DNA of 64,000 nucleotides from Bog-473 sp963783965 (lineage in GTDB: Bacteria > Actinomycetota > Acidimicrobiia > Acidimicrobiales > RAAP-2), in contig CAWAPQ010000007.1 in NCBI GenBank assembly GCA_963783965.1, positions 82,594 to 146,593 of the forward strand, written 5' to 3'. A program made the position numbers and the translations under genes. This document shows, piece by piece, positions 40,102-48,378 of this stretch. The notes under the pieces were generated by a model. It saw only the letters and a list, made by a program, of their open reading frames with translations, made no database searches and was not told where the DNA came from. Numbering within the stretch: position 1 is the stretch's first letter; every line of letters begins with the position of its first letter.

Positions 40102-40755
40102 TCAGCCGAGCGGTCCCACGAACATGTCCAGGCTTTCCTCGAGACCGAGGATCTCAATGTCCGAGCGTCGGCGCTCCTCCCAGGCCCCCCGGGCCATGCG
40201 GAAGCGGATGGTGCGCCCCGATCCGTCGCGCCGGTGCCCTCTCGCCTCGCCATTCTCGTCGTATCCAACCGCTCGCGACGTCGCCAACGACGCCGCGTTG
40301 TCCTCGAATGCGCCGCTCAGTGCCTCCTCTGCGCCGAGGCCGGCGAAGGCCAGGTGCAAAATCGCCTCACGCATCTCCCTGCCCAGACCCAGACCCTGGT
40401 GCGCCCGACCGAGCCACGATCCGGTCTCGACGGAACGGACAGCGCGGAAATGCTCGGCACCGAGATCCTGCACGCCGACGGGCTTCCCACCCACGAAGGC
40501 ACCACAGGTGAGGGTCCAGTTGTTCGGCGACCAATTGGCGCGATGCCGCCACATCCACTGTGCCGCCTCACGAGCACGTTGACGCGGCTCGACGTCGGTC
40601 CACGGGACGAAGAAGGGCATCGCTCCGGGGTCGTGGATACCCGCATCGACGAGCGCGACCAGGTCGGCGAACTCCTCCTCACGCAGGAGACGCAGCTCGA
40701 GGCGCGGCGTGCGGACGACGAGGCCGAACAGGGGCCAGAAAGTGGTCGGCCCCAT
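40102..40755 (-). CDS. GNAT-family acetyltransferase (RimJ/RimL-like)
   Basis: A 217-residue protein. LVVRTPRLELRLLREEEFADLVAL opens the fold, VETGSWLGRAHQGLGLGREMREAILHLAF holds the acetyl-CoA loop, and LSGAFEDNAASLATSRAVGYDENG is the RimL motif B. It begins three bases after the stop of the methylmalonyl-CoA mutase, so it is in the same transcript. A role in modifying or regulating that enzyme is possible but there is no direct evidence. Confidence 0.88.
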   Translation of the reverse strand: MGPTTFWPLFGLVVRTPRLELRLLREEEFADLVALVDAGIHDPGAMPFFVPWTDVEPRQRAREAAQWMWRHRANWSPNNWTLTCGAFVGGKPVGVQDLGAEHFRAVRSVETGSWLGRAHQGLGLGREMREAILHLAFAGLGAEEALSGAFEDNAASLATSRAVGYDENGEARGHRRDGSGRTIRFRMARGAWEERRRSDIEILGLEESLDMFVGPLG

Positions 40756-40758
40756 GGC

Positions 40759-42366
40759 TCAGCCGCCGGGTTGGTAGACGCCGAACTCGGCGCGCAACAC
40801 ATCGGACACCTCGCCGAGGGTGGCCATCTGCCCGAGCGCCGCCTTCATCGGGACGAGCAGGTTGCCATCCCCCTTGGCCGTCTCTGCGATGTCGGCCAGC
40901 GCACGGTCCACGGCTGCCTGGTCACGCTCGGCGCGGACGGACCGCGTGCGGTCGATCTGGATCTGCTGCAGTTTGACGTCTATCGGGAAGACTTCCGTGG
41001 GGTCCTCCTCGGCGTCCGTGAAGCGGTTGACGCCGACGACCACCTTCTCACCGTCGTCGACGGACTTGGCAAAGCTGTAGGCGGCCGCTTCGATCTCCTC
41101 CTGCATGAACCGGGCCTCAATGGCGGCCACCGCGCCGCCGAGCTGCTCAATCCGGTCCAGATACGCGTTGGCGGCCTGCTCCACCTCGTCGGTGAGTGAC
41201 TCCACGAAGTACGAACCGGCCAGGGGATCGACCGTGTCGGCAACGCCCGACTCGAACCCGACGATCTGCTGGGTGCGGAGCGCGATCTTGGCTGCCCGCG
41301 TGGTTGGCAACCCGAGCGCTTCGTCAAAGCCGTTCGTGTGCAGGCTCTGTGTGCCCCCGAGCGCCGCAGCGAGGCTCTGCACCGTGACCCGGACGATGTT
41401 GTTCTCGGGCTGCTGCGCCGTCAACGTCGAACCGCCGGTCTGGGTGTGGAAGCGCAGCATCCGGGAGCGTTCATCCTTGGCACCGAAGCGCTCGCTCATG
41501 ATGCGGGCCCACATGCGCCGCGCAGCCCGGTACTTCGCCACCTCTTCGAAGAGGTTGTTGTGCGCGTTCCAGAAGAACGACAGCCGAGGCGCGAACGCGT
41601 CCACGTCCATGCCGGCAGCGATCGCCGCTTCGACGTAGGCGATCCCGTTGGCGAGCGTGAAGGCGATCTCCTGCACCGCCGTCGAGCCCGCCTCTCGAAT
41701 GTGGTACCCCGAAATGGAGATGGTGTTCCAGCTCGGAAGGTTCGACGCACAGTACGAGAACGTGTCGACGATGAGACGCATGGAAGGACGCGGCGGGTAG
41801 ATGTACGTCCCGCGGGCGATGTACTCCTTCAAGATGTCGTTTTGAATGGTGCCGCGGATCTTGTCGCTGGCCACACCCTGCTCCTCGGCCACCAATTGGT
41901 AGAGGAGCAGCAGGATCGCGCCGGTGGCGTTGATCGTCATGGAGGTGGTGACCTTGTCCATCGGGAGGTCCGCCATGAGGAGACGCATGTCGGCCAACGA
42001 ATCGATGGCGACGCCCACCTTGCCCACCTCGCCCTCGGCGCGCGGGTGGTCGGAGTCGTAGCCCATCTGGGTGGGCAGGTCGAAGGCACACGACAACCCG
42101 GTCTGCCCGGCCTCGAGCAGGAACTTGAAGCGCTGGTTGGTCTGCTCGGCAGAACCGAAGCCGGCGTACTGGCGCATCGTCCAGAGCTTCGAGCGGTACA
42201 TGCCCGGATGGACGCCCCGGGTGTACGGGTACCCTCCCGGCTCGCCCAGCTGCGTGGCCGGGTCCCAGCCCGCCAGGTCCTCCGGACGGTAGACGGGCTG
42301 AACGGCAATGCCCGAGTCGGTGAGGCGCTGGGGGGTGTTCTGGGGTTCCTTCTTCTCCGGTGTCAC
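40759..42366 (-). CDS. Methylmalonyl-CoA mutase large subunit, catalytic domain only
   Basis: A 535-residue acyl-CoA mutase TIM barrel without a B12-binding domain. It therefore needs a separate small subunit encoded outside this window. Tyr67 (WTMRQYAGF) and Arg185 (IARGTYIYPP) match the Tyr89/Arg207 pair that marks methylmalonyl-CoA over isobutyryl-CoA specificity in the Propionibacterium enzyme, and SISGYHIREAG supplies the His near cobalamin. It would interconvert methylmalonyl-CoA and succinyl-CoA. The GTG at 42366 follows a TAGGCT box by seven bases (leaderless). The carboxylase at 34.7 kb and the adenosyltransferase at 50.3 kb fit the same pathway. Confidence 0.93.
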   Translation of the reverse strand: MTPEKKEPQNTPQRLTDSGIAVQPVYRPEDLAGWDPATQLGEPGGYPYTRGVHPGMYRSKLWTMRQYAGFGSAEQTNQRFKFLLEAGQTGLSCAFDLPTQMGYDSDHPRAEGEVGKVGVAIDSLADMRLLMADLPMDKVTTSMTINATGAILLLLYQLVAEEQGVASDKIRGTIQNDILKEYIARGTYIYPPRPSMRLIVDTFSYCASNLPSWNTISISGYHIREAGSTAVQEIAFTLANGIAYVEAAIAAGMDVDAFAPRLSFFWNAHNNLFEEVAKYRAARRMWARIMSERFGAKDERSRMLRFHTQTGGSTLTAQQPENNIVRVTVQSLAAALGGTQSLHTNGFDEALGLPTTRAAKIALRTQQIVGFESGVADTVDPLAGSYFVESLTDEVEQAANAYLDRIEQLGGAVAAIEARFMQEEIEAAAYSFAKSVDDGEKVVVGVNRFTDAEEDPTEVFPIDVKLQQIQIDRTRSVRAERDQAAVDRALADIAETAKGDGNLLVPMKAALGQMATLGEVSDVLRAEFGVYQPGG

Positions 42367-42373
42367 GGCAAGG

Positions 42374-42379
42374 AGCCTA
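42374..42379 (-). promoter_or_regulatory. -10 box TAGGCT for the mutase gene
   Basis: TAGGCT on the minus strand ends seven bases before the GTG at 42366. No cobalamin riboswitch can fit in a leaderless transcript. Confidence 0.5.
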
Positions 42380-42422
42380 CGAAGGATCCGGGTCCCCCGG
42401 CGACACGGGGCAGACTACGGGC

Positions 42423-42875
42423 GTGGACGACGCCTCCGAACCCGTTTTCTCGCATTTCGGCATCTGCGTCAGCGACCTGGAGCGGTCGCTGCGCTTCTAC
42501 TGCGACGCACTCGGCTTCGAGCAGGCAGAGTCGCACGCCATCGGCTCTGAGTTCGCTCGGCTCATGGATTTCCCCGATGTGGACGTCACGTCCCAGTTCA
42601 TCCGGCGCGGGCCCACCGCCATTGAGCTCCTGGCGTTCCGGGAGCCCACACCGTTCGGCCCGCGCGAGCGACGCGCGGTCAACCAGCTCGGATTGACGCA
42701 CCTGTCCTTCCGTGTGCGGGATGTCGCGGCCACGGCAGCCCGGATGGTGGAGTTGGGAGGGTCGATCGTCGAGTCGAGCCGGACGACGATCGACCTCGGT
42801 GGCACAGCCCTCGAGTTCGTCTATTGCACCGACCCCGACGGGGTCCGAGTGGAGTTGATGGACCTCGGCGGCTGA
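42423..42875 (+). CDS. VOC-family (glyoxalase-like) protein
   Basis: A 150-residue vicinal-oxygen-chelate protein with two beta-alpha-beta-beta-beta modules. SHFGICVSDLERSLRFYCDALGFEQ begins module 1 (His ligand) with AIELLAF as its Glu position, GLTHLSFRVRDVAATAARMVELGG begins module 2 (His ligand), and GVRVELMDL ends it (Glu ligand). All four metal-ligand positions are present. It is divergent from the mutase across 56 bases. A methylmalonyl-CoA epimerase-like role would be convenient but the sequence does not show it. Confidence 0.85.
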   Translation: MDDASEPVFSHFGICVSDLERSLRFYCDALGFEQAESHAIGSEFARLMDFPDVDVTSQFIRRGPTAIELLAFREPTPFGPRERRAVNQLGLTHLSFRVRDVAATAARMVELGGSIVESSRTTIDLGGTALEFVYCTDPDGVRVELMDLGG

Positions 42876-43783
42876 TCCGGTACCGGCCCTGCGTCGGCGG
42901 CCTCTCGGAGGGCCTGTTCGTCGAGCTCCCGATCCACTCGCACCGCCCTGCGCTCGTCCATGTGCATCCAGCGCAGGGCGACGGGGATCATCGGCCAGAG
43001 CATGAGCGTGTCGCCGACCACCCACATGATGTCGCCCCCGACGTGCAGGTCGGTGACGTAGGACGGGCCCCAGGCCCGATGGGTGGCGAAGTAGGCAGGG
43101 AACATCTCGTGGGTGGCGCCGGCCAGCGACAGCCCGGTGAAGGTGTCGATCGGGATGGCCAGGAAGAGGTAGAAGAATTGCAGCGCAGGGTGAAGCCGGT
43201 GCGCATTGGGATCGTTCCCGAAGATCTGCCGCCAGAACAAGTAGCCCACGAGCAGGAAAGCCAGGTGCTCAGCGTTGTGCACGCTCTCCTGCGTGAGCGT
43301 GTAGTTGTACCAGATGGTCAGGTGGCTGATCGGGATGACGACGGCGTACAGAATGAACGCCACGATCGGGTTGCCGAAGAATTTGGCCACGCGTGAGCGC
43401 AATGCCTCGGTGACGACGAGGTGCGCCGTACCCGAGGTGGCACTCCAAGCGAGGCGCAGGGGGGAGGCGATGGCGAAGAGCGGCGCGGCCACCATGATGA
43501 GGATCAGGTGCTGGACCATGTGGTCCCAGAAGAGCTCACCGTCGTAGACGCCGACGAAGCTGAAGATCCCCACGCTCGTGCTGAAGAGGGCGCCGATCCA
43601 GGCGGCCGTCTTCCCGACCGACCACGGGTGGCGCGGATGGAGGGCGTTGTTGCGCCGCACGCCCCACAGGTAGAGGGCGAGCGCGGCCACGATCATTGCC
43701 ACCGGAACGAAGTCGAACTGGGTGGAGAAGAGCTGCGAGCCGCTCAGGGGCGGGAGTCCCGTGTCGGCGAGGACGGCGATCAC
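42821..43783 (-). CDS. ctaG: CtaG-type cytochrome c oxidase assembly membrane protein
   Basis: A 320-residue caa3-type CtaG. About seven membrane segments are visible (for example FVPVAMIVAALALYLWGVRR, AAWIGALFSTSVGIFSFVG and AFILYAVVIPISHLTIWYN). The conserved GELFWDHMVQHLILIMVAAPLFA and HNAEHLAFLLVGYLFWR segments contain the His residues thought to handle copper or haem during oxidase maturation. The GTG at 43783 follows a TACCGT box (43790-43795, minus strand) by six bases. Its 3' end overlaps the convergent VOC gene by 55 bases. Confidence 0.9.
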   Translation of the reverse strand: MIAVLADTGLPPLSGSQLFSTQFDFVPVAMIVAALALYLWGVRRNNALHPRHPWSVGKTAAWIGALFSTSVGIFSFVGVYDGELFWDHMVQHLILIMVAAPLFAIASPLRLAWSATSGTAHLVVTEALRSRVAKFFGNPIVAFILYAVVIPISHLTIWYNYTLTQESVHNAEHLAFLLVGYLFWRQIFGNDPNAHRLHPALQFFYLFLAIPIDTFTGLSLAGATHEMFPAYFATHRAWGPSYVTDLHVGGDIMWVVGDTLMLWPMIPVALRWMHMDERRAVRVDRELDEQALREAADAGPVPDQPPRSINSTRTPSGSVQ

Positions 43784-43804
43784 CTCAAGACGGTACCGCC
43801 GGTC

Positions 43805-44812
43805 TCAGCCGTGCTGCCAAATGCGCTGTTGGATCGTCCGGGTGCCCGGCAGCGATGCCTGAGTGAGAACGTCCAGCTCCTCAGCCGTCAGCTGCCAGCC
43901 CAGCGCCCCGGCATTCTGGCGCGCCTGATCGCCGTTTTTGGCTCCCGGAATCGGGACCGCTCCTTGGGCGATGAGCCAGGCCAGCGCCACCTGGCTGGGC
44001 GTGCGGTCGCCGTGGGCCTCCCCGATCCGGCGCAGCAGGGCCACGATCGCGTCCACTTCGGCCATGGGGTGGGCCGAGAAGGAGCGACCCCGGGGCGGCG
44101 GCTTGGCCGCCGAGTACTTCCCCGTCAGGCGCCCCTGCCCGATGGGCGAGTAGGCCAAGGGCACCACCCCCAGCTCCCGACAGGTGCTGATGAGCCCGAC
44201 CCCGAGCGGCCTGGTGCGCAGCAGGGAGAACTCGATCTGGTTGCTGGCCAGACGGAGGCCCCGGGTGCGCAGGGCGGCGTCCATGGCCCGTGTCTCTTTG
44301 ACCGAGTAGTTCGACACCCCCACGGCACGCACCAGACCCTCCGCGTGTGCGGTGGCCAATGCCTCGGCCAGTGCGTCGTGGGAACGCAGCGAGACAGGCC
44401 CATGAATCTGATAGAGGTCGATGACATCGGTCCCGAGACGCTCACGCGAGTTCCGAGCGGCCGACAGGAGCGCGGCACGGACGTTCACCTTCCAGGGGCT
44501 CGGCATGAACTTGGACGCGATGACGACCCGGTTACGCACGCTCGGATCCGCCGCCAGAAGGCGACCGATGATGCGCTCGCTCTCGCCGCCCCCGTAGACC
44601 TCTGCCGTGTCGAAGAGGACAACGCCCGCCGCGATGCTGGCCTCCCAGGCTTCACGAATGCTCGACTCGGTCAGTGACTGGTCGTAGCCCCCCATCCCCC
44701 AGGTGCCCTTGTCGCCCCAGGCCCACGTGCCCACGCCGAGGGGAGGGATGGCGACGTCGGTGCCGGCGAGCGCAATGCGATCACCCGAGGAGGGAGTCGA
44801 GGCATCGCTCAC
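43805..44812 (-). CDS. Aldo/keto reductase
   Basis: A 335-residue AKR. PPLGVGTWAWGD, LFDTAEVYGGGESERIIGRLL (catalytic Asp and Tyr), VVIASKFMPSPW (Lys), DLYQIHGP (His), RAVGVSNYS and VPIPGAKNGDQARQNAGALGW (NADPH site) are in order. The substrate is unknown. The GTG at 44812 overlaps the upstream hydrolase stop (GTGA). A longer frame into that gene is rejected. Confidence 0.92.
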   Translation of the reverse strand: MSDASTPSSGDRIALAGTDVAIPPLGVGTWAWGDKGTWGMGGYDQSLTESSIREAWEASIAAGVVLFDTAEVYGGGESERIIGRLLAADPSVRNRVVIASKFMPSPWKVNVRAALLSAARNSRERLGTDVIDLYQIHGPVSLRSHDALAEALATAHAEGLVRAVGVSNYSVKETRAMDAALRTRGLRLASNQIEFSLLRTRPLGVGLISTCRELGVVPLAYSPIGQGRLTGKYSAAKPPPRGRSFSAHPMAEVDAIVALLRRIGEAHGDRTPSQVALAWLIAQGAVPIPGAKNGDQARQNAGALGWQLTAEELDVLTQASLPGTRTIQQRIWQHG

Positions 44813-45681
44813 TGAGGACCCCCGGAGGTTGCGGCCCACGCCAGGTGGGCTTCGAGCGCCGCATGCCACTCGGCCGCATGCGTGAGCTGCGGCGAGTGGT
44901 ACGCCCCCGCAATGACAGTGAGCCTGCCTTCCGCCACCTCGCCGGCCAGTTCGGGCGCCTGGTCGACCAGCGGGTGGTCGTGCTCGCCGACAATGACGGA
45001 CGTCGGGCAAACGATGGAAGGGAGCTTGGCGCGCAGGGAGGACCCATCGTCTGCGACGTCGCCCATCAGGACACTGCCCAGCGCCTTGACGGCGTAGGGG
45101 TCCATGCCGGCGAAGATGGCGTCCTTCTCCTTGCGCCACTGGACCGGCGTCCGCTCCTCGATGAGGACGTCCTCGGGGCCACCGAGACTGAGGGTGGCCG
45201 GCATGCCTCCGGCCGGATCGAACGCGTCGATGAAACCGTGCACGAGCGCCCGGATCTCTTCGTCGGGCGGGAGGAAGGACCACGCGCTCGTGTCCATGAG
45301 GATCAGGGAGCGCACGAGGTCGGGGCGGGCCAGCACGAGGCCCATGACCACCCGCCCGCCCATCGAATGGCCGAGGAGGTCGACGGGCCCCTCGCCCACC
45401 GCGTCGATGAAGGCCGTGAGGTCGGCCGAGAGCTGCTCAATCGTGTAGCCGTCGAGGTGGCCCGTCCTGGTGGAGTGGCCGTGCCCCCGCTGATCCAGCG
45501 TCACGACGCGCCGGTGCGCTGCGAGTGCATCGACCTCGAGCGCGAAGTCGTGCGAGGACCCGGTGTAGCCGTGGCAGAGCACGAGCGTCGGCGTCCCCGC
45601 TGAGCTGCTCCCCCGTTCGGACCAGGCCAGGTCGACGCCGTGCACGTGGAAGGTCTCGGCCGAAGCCGCCGTGTCTGTCAT
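44809..45681 (-). CDS. Alpha/beta-fold hydrolase
   Basis: A 290-residue hydrolase. LVLCHGYTGSSHDFALE (oxyanion hole), TLDQRGHGHSTRTG, the nucleophile elbow LLGHSMGGRVVMG, VIVGEHDHPLVDQ (acidic residue) and AGAYHSPQLTHAAEW (His) make a complete catalytic set. The substrate is unknown. It is translationally coupled to the aldo/keto reductase. Confidence 0.92.
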   Translation of the reverse strand: MTDTAASAETFHVHGVDLAWSERGSSSAGTPTLVLCHGYTGSSHDFALEVDALAAHRRVVTLDQRGHGHSTRTGHLDGYTIEQLSADLTAFIDAVGEGPVDLLGHSMGGRVVMGLVLARPDLVRSLILMDTSAWSFLPPDEEIRALVHGFIDAFDPAGGMPATLSLGGPEDVLIEERTPVQWRKEKDAIFAGMDPYAVKALGSVLMGDVADDGSSLRAKLPSIVCPTSVIVGEHDHPLVDQAPELAGEVAEGRLTVIAGAYHSPQLTHAAEWHAALEAHLAWAATSGGPQ

Positions 45682-45735
45682 GGACCCTGTCTAGCGGCTC
45701 TGCTCCTCCGTTCGCTGTTCTGTGGGGCGGGGCGA

Positions 45736-46914
45736 CTAGCCCGAGTCGCTCGAGAGCGTCTGGAGTGCCGCCGCCGGCGCCGGTGCGCTCTCGGTCTGAG
45801 CCGTGGCCACCGGGGCCCCGGGTGTCACCGAGACGTTGGTGCAGGACCGCGCCTGGTTCCACGCAGCCAGCGCCGCAGTGGCGGCGTCGCCCGACAGCGG
45901 CTGGGGCAGATCATTGACGATGACCGCCGGTCGCCACGTCACCTGGTTGATGTGCCGGCCGGTTGCCGAGATCACCAGGGAGCCGCTGGCGTTCTCGGGT
46001 GGCGAATTGTCGTAGAAGGCGAAGTTGCCCAGGCCGTAGTCGACGTAGGCGGACCCGAGGTAGCCCCCGCCCAGGAGGACGTGCGCGTGCGTCCCCACGA
46101 TGATGTCGGCGCCGGCCTGGACCAACAGCTGGGCCAGCGGCTCCTGGAGCGGGTTGGGGCACGCATCGAGCTCGGTCCCCCAGTGGAGGTAGACGATCAC
46201 CGTGTCGGCGGTCTTGCGTGCCGCCTCGACTGCTGCGACGAGGTCGTTCACGTCGTACGCCGAGGCGAGCCCGGGCTGGGTGGCGGTCGCCGTCCAGTCC
46301 GTCTGCAGGTCGGAGTCGATGACTTGCGTGGCGGCGATGATCGCAATGTGCTGGCCGTCGATGGTGGCCGTGTACGGAGCGAAGGCCTGTGCCGCGTTCT
46401 GGCCGATACCCAAAATGGTGTATCCCGTCTGCGCCCGCGTTGTCAGCGCCATCTGCAGTCCCGGAGGCCCGCAGTCCTCGCCGTGGTTGTTGGCCTCGGT
46501 GATGAGGGTCACGCCCGCGCCCTTGAAGGCGCTGACGGCGGAGGCCGGGGCAGAGAAGACGAACTGCTTGGCCTGCGGCTGCGGACAGGTGCCGTCCGTC
46601 AATGCGGACTCCAGGTTCACCATGGAGAGGTCGACGCCCGAGAGGAGGGCCGGCACGGTGGGCCCCAACGCGTCGGCGGGGTCCGCCGCCAGCCGATCCC
46701 CGAGCGTGGTGCCGGCCGGGAAGTGCACGTCCCCTCCGAACGCGAAGGTGACCGCCTTCCCGTCGCCCTGCCAGTCCGGATCGAGGCGCGGGTTCCCGGC
46801 CTTCGGTGGCGGGGTGCTGTGATGGTGGCCCGCTCCGTTGTGGCTCTGTCCGGCCGCCGTCGGGTGCCCGCCACCCCGTGTGAGGACGAGCACGAGGACG
46901 AGGGCAAGCACCAC
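45736..46914 (-). CDS. CapA-family (PGA_cap metallophosphatase-like) exported protein
   Basis: About 392 residues from the first GTG. VTFAFGGDVHFPAG, SMVNLESALTD, TLITEANNHGEDCG, IVYLHWGTELDACP and IIVGTHAHVLLGGGYLGSAYVDYGLGNFAFYD are the motifs of the CapA fold, a calcineurin-like metal site linked to poly-gamma-glutamate or other surface polymers. The GTG start cuts into the membrane helix. The frame stays open to 47049 and upstream residues (SRRVKRNRRFWAVALVV) complete a signal anchor, so the real start is probably farther up. An in-frame ACG at 47038-47040 sits six bases after a TAGAGT box. Confidence 0.85.
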   Translation of the reverse strand: MVLALVLVLVLTRGGGHPTAAGQSHNGAGHHHSTPPPKAGNPRLDPDWQGDGKAVTFAFGGDVHFPAGTTLGDRLAADPADALGPTVPALLSGVDLSMVNLESALTDGTCPQPQAKQFVFSAPASAVSAFKGAGVTLITEANNHGEDCGPPGLQMALTTRAQTGYTILGIGQNAAQAFAPYTATIDGQHIAIIAATQVIDSDLQTDWTATATQPGLASAYDVNDLVAAVEAARKTADTVIVYLHWGTELDACPNPLQEPLAQLLVQAGADIIVGTHAHVLLGGGYLGSAYVDYGLGNFAFYDNSPPENASGSLVISATGRHINQVTWRPAVIVNDLPQPLSGDAATAALAAWNQARSCTNVSVTPGAPVATAQTESAPAPAAALQTLSSDSG

Positions 46915-47107
46915 GAGCGCGACGGCCCAGAAGCGGCGATTGCGCTTGACCCGGCGCGACGTCAGCCCGGGCGGTTCCGGCGGTGGCGCCGGCGTGTCGG
47001 CCTCGGGGAGCGGCCGTGTGAGCAGGTCGGACGGGGACGTGCGGACACTCTAGGCAGCGCAGGTCGACAGGATCGGGGTATGGCACGGGGTGCGAACGGG
47101 CCCCTGG

Positions 47108-48268
47108 CTACCGCCGCGTGCTCTCGTAGAGGCGCCGGGCCAATGGGTTCTCGCGCAGTGCGCGGTAGAGCGACGACGCCCGAAGCTTGGTCAGCCGGGA
47201 GACCAGCGGGTCGTGCCGCAGCGCGTCGAGCTGACCTTGCACCTCCACGAGCTGGTTGCGCAATCCGGCCGCGTGATCGGCCTCGGTCACCAGAAGCCTG
47301 TACGCACTCTGGAGAGCGGTCCGGGGGTAGTACTCACCGCCGTTGGCCCGTGCGTGCTCTTCGCGGTCGCCCTCTTCCCGCTCCCAGCGGGCCAGGGCAG
47401 CGGACTGCTCGAGCGCCTCCTTGTCCGGCCTGGCCACGAAGTACGCGAACAACGTCGAATCAGGGTGCTCGTCCAGGAACGCGGCGTCCGCTCGGAGCAC
47501 GTGCTCGACCCAGGTCGTCTGCTCGCACGAATCGGAGAGGCCGAAGAGGCCACGGTTGAAGGTCAGGAGCGGATAGGCGATCGCACCGCCGAGGGGGACG
47601 AACCGCTCGACATGGAAGTAACGACGCAGCGTCTCGACGATCAACTCCGAGTGGATGGCCTCGGTGGGATCGTGTTGCAGCATGGTCGGCAGGTGCGGGT
47701 ACGACATCGACTGGCGCACCTCGGGAGGCAGCTCGGCGTTGACCCTCCAGGCCCGCTCCCAGGCTTCGGGCGTGTACTGGTTGCGATGAGGGCCCACATA
47801 GTCCATCGACAGGAACCATCCGTCCGCGGGCAGCAGCCGGCAGATCTCCCGAAACACGCGGTCGATCTGCGCGATGTGGTGCGCCGCCGCGTGGTTGACC
47901 ACAAGGTCGAACTCGCCGGCCGGAAGGGTTGCCTTGTTGACGTTCATCTGTCGATACGTCAGCGCCAGGCCGTCCGCGGTCGCCGCCGCCCGGGCCTCCT
48001 GCAGCAGTGCCTCCGAGTAGTCGATGCCCACCGCCTCGTCGAAGAGGTTGGCCGAGAGCATCTCGCGCTCGACCCACCCGTTGCCGCAATTGAGAATCAG
48101 CGCCCGCTTGAACGGCTCGGGGTGCGTCCGGGAGAAATCACAGAACCACGGCCCCGGCGCTCCTCCCGCGATCCTCTCGCTGAACATGCGGCGGACGGGG
48201 TCGAGGTTGTTCCAGTATTCGCCGCCGTAGTAGACGTCCTGATTCTCGTTCACGTCGAGCTCAGGCAT
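47108..48268 (-). CDS. Class I SAM-dependent methyltransferase with C-terminal extension
   Basis: A 386-residue protein. The Rossmann part (about 45-190) has RALILNCGNGWVEREML (motif I, with Cys-Gly-Asn replacing the usual Gly-x-Gly), AVGIDYSEALLQEA, FDLVVNHAAAHHI and LLPADGWFLSMDYVG. The C-terminal 150 residues contain helical, charged segments and end ASSLYRALRENPLARRLYE, a pattern common in surface-glycan methyltransferases. The substrate is unknown. It stands alone between the CapA-type gene and moeB. Confidence 0.82.
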   Translation of the reverse strand: MPELDVNENQDVYYGGEYWNNLDPVRRMFSERIAGGAPGPWFCDFSRTHPEPFKRALILNCGNGWVEREMLSANLFDEAVGIDYSEALLQEARAAATADGLALTYRQMNVNKATLPAGEFDLVVNHAAAHHIAQIDRVFREICRLLPADGWFLSMDYVGPHRNQYTPEAWERAWRVNAELPPEVRQSMSYPHLPTMLQHDPTEAIHSELIVETLRRYFHVERFVPLGGAIAYPLLTFNRGLFGLSDSCEQTTWVEHVLRADAAFLDEHPDSTLFAYFVARPDKEALEQSAALARWEREEGDREEHARANGGEYYPRTALQSAYRLLVTEADHAAGLRNQLVEVQGQLDALRHDPLVSRLTKLRASSLYRALRENPLARRLYESTRR

Positions 48269-48378
48269 GACCGGTCACCGCTCCCCTTCTCTCACTCTGG
48301 CGGCGGCGGGCCGCGCGCACCCATGGTGCCACGTGCACCCGCGCGAGAGCCGCGTCGGGGGTGGTGGTACTCGGTGCG

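Noticed and set aside
40759..42366. Altered substrate specificity of the mutase from the GVHPGMY segment (GPYATMY in Propionibacterium)
   Set aside because: On counting the alignment, the specificity residues are the Tyr of RQYAGF and the Arg of IARGTYIY, which are 118 residues apart here just as Tyr89 and Arg207 are. Both are retained. The changed segment lies in the CoA channel.
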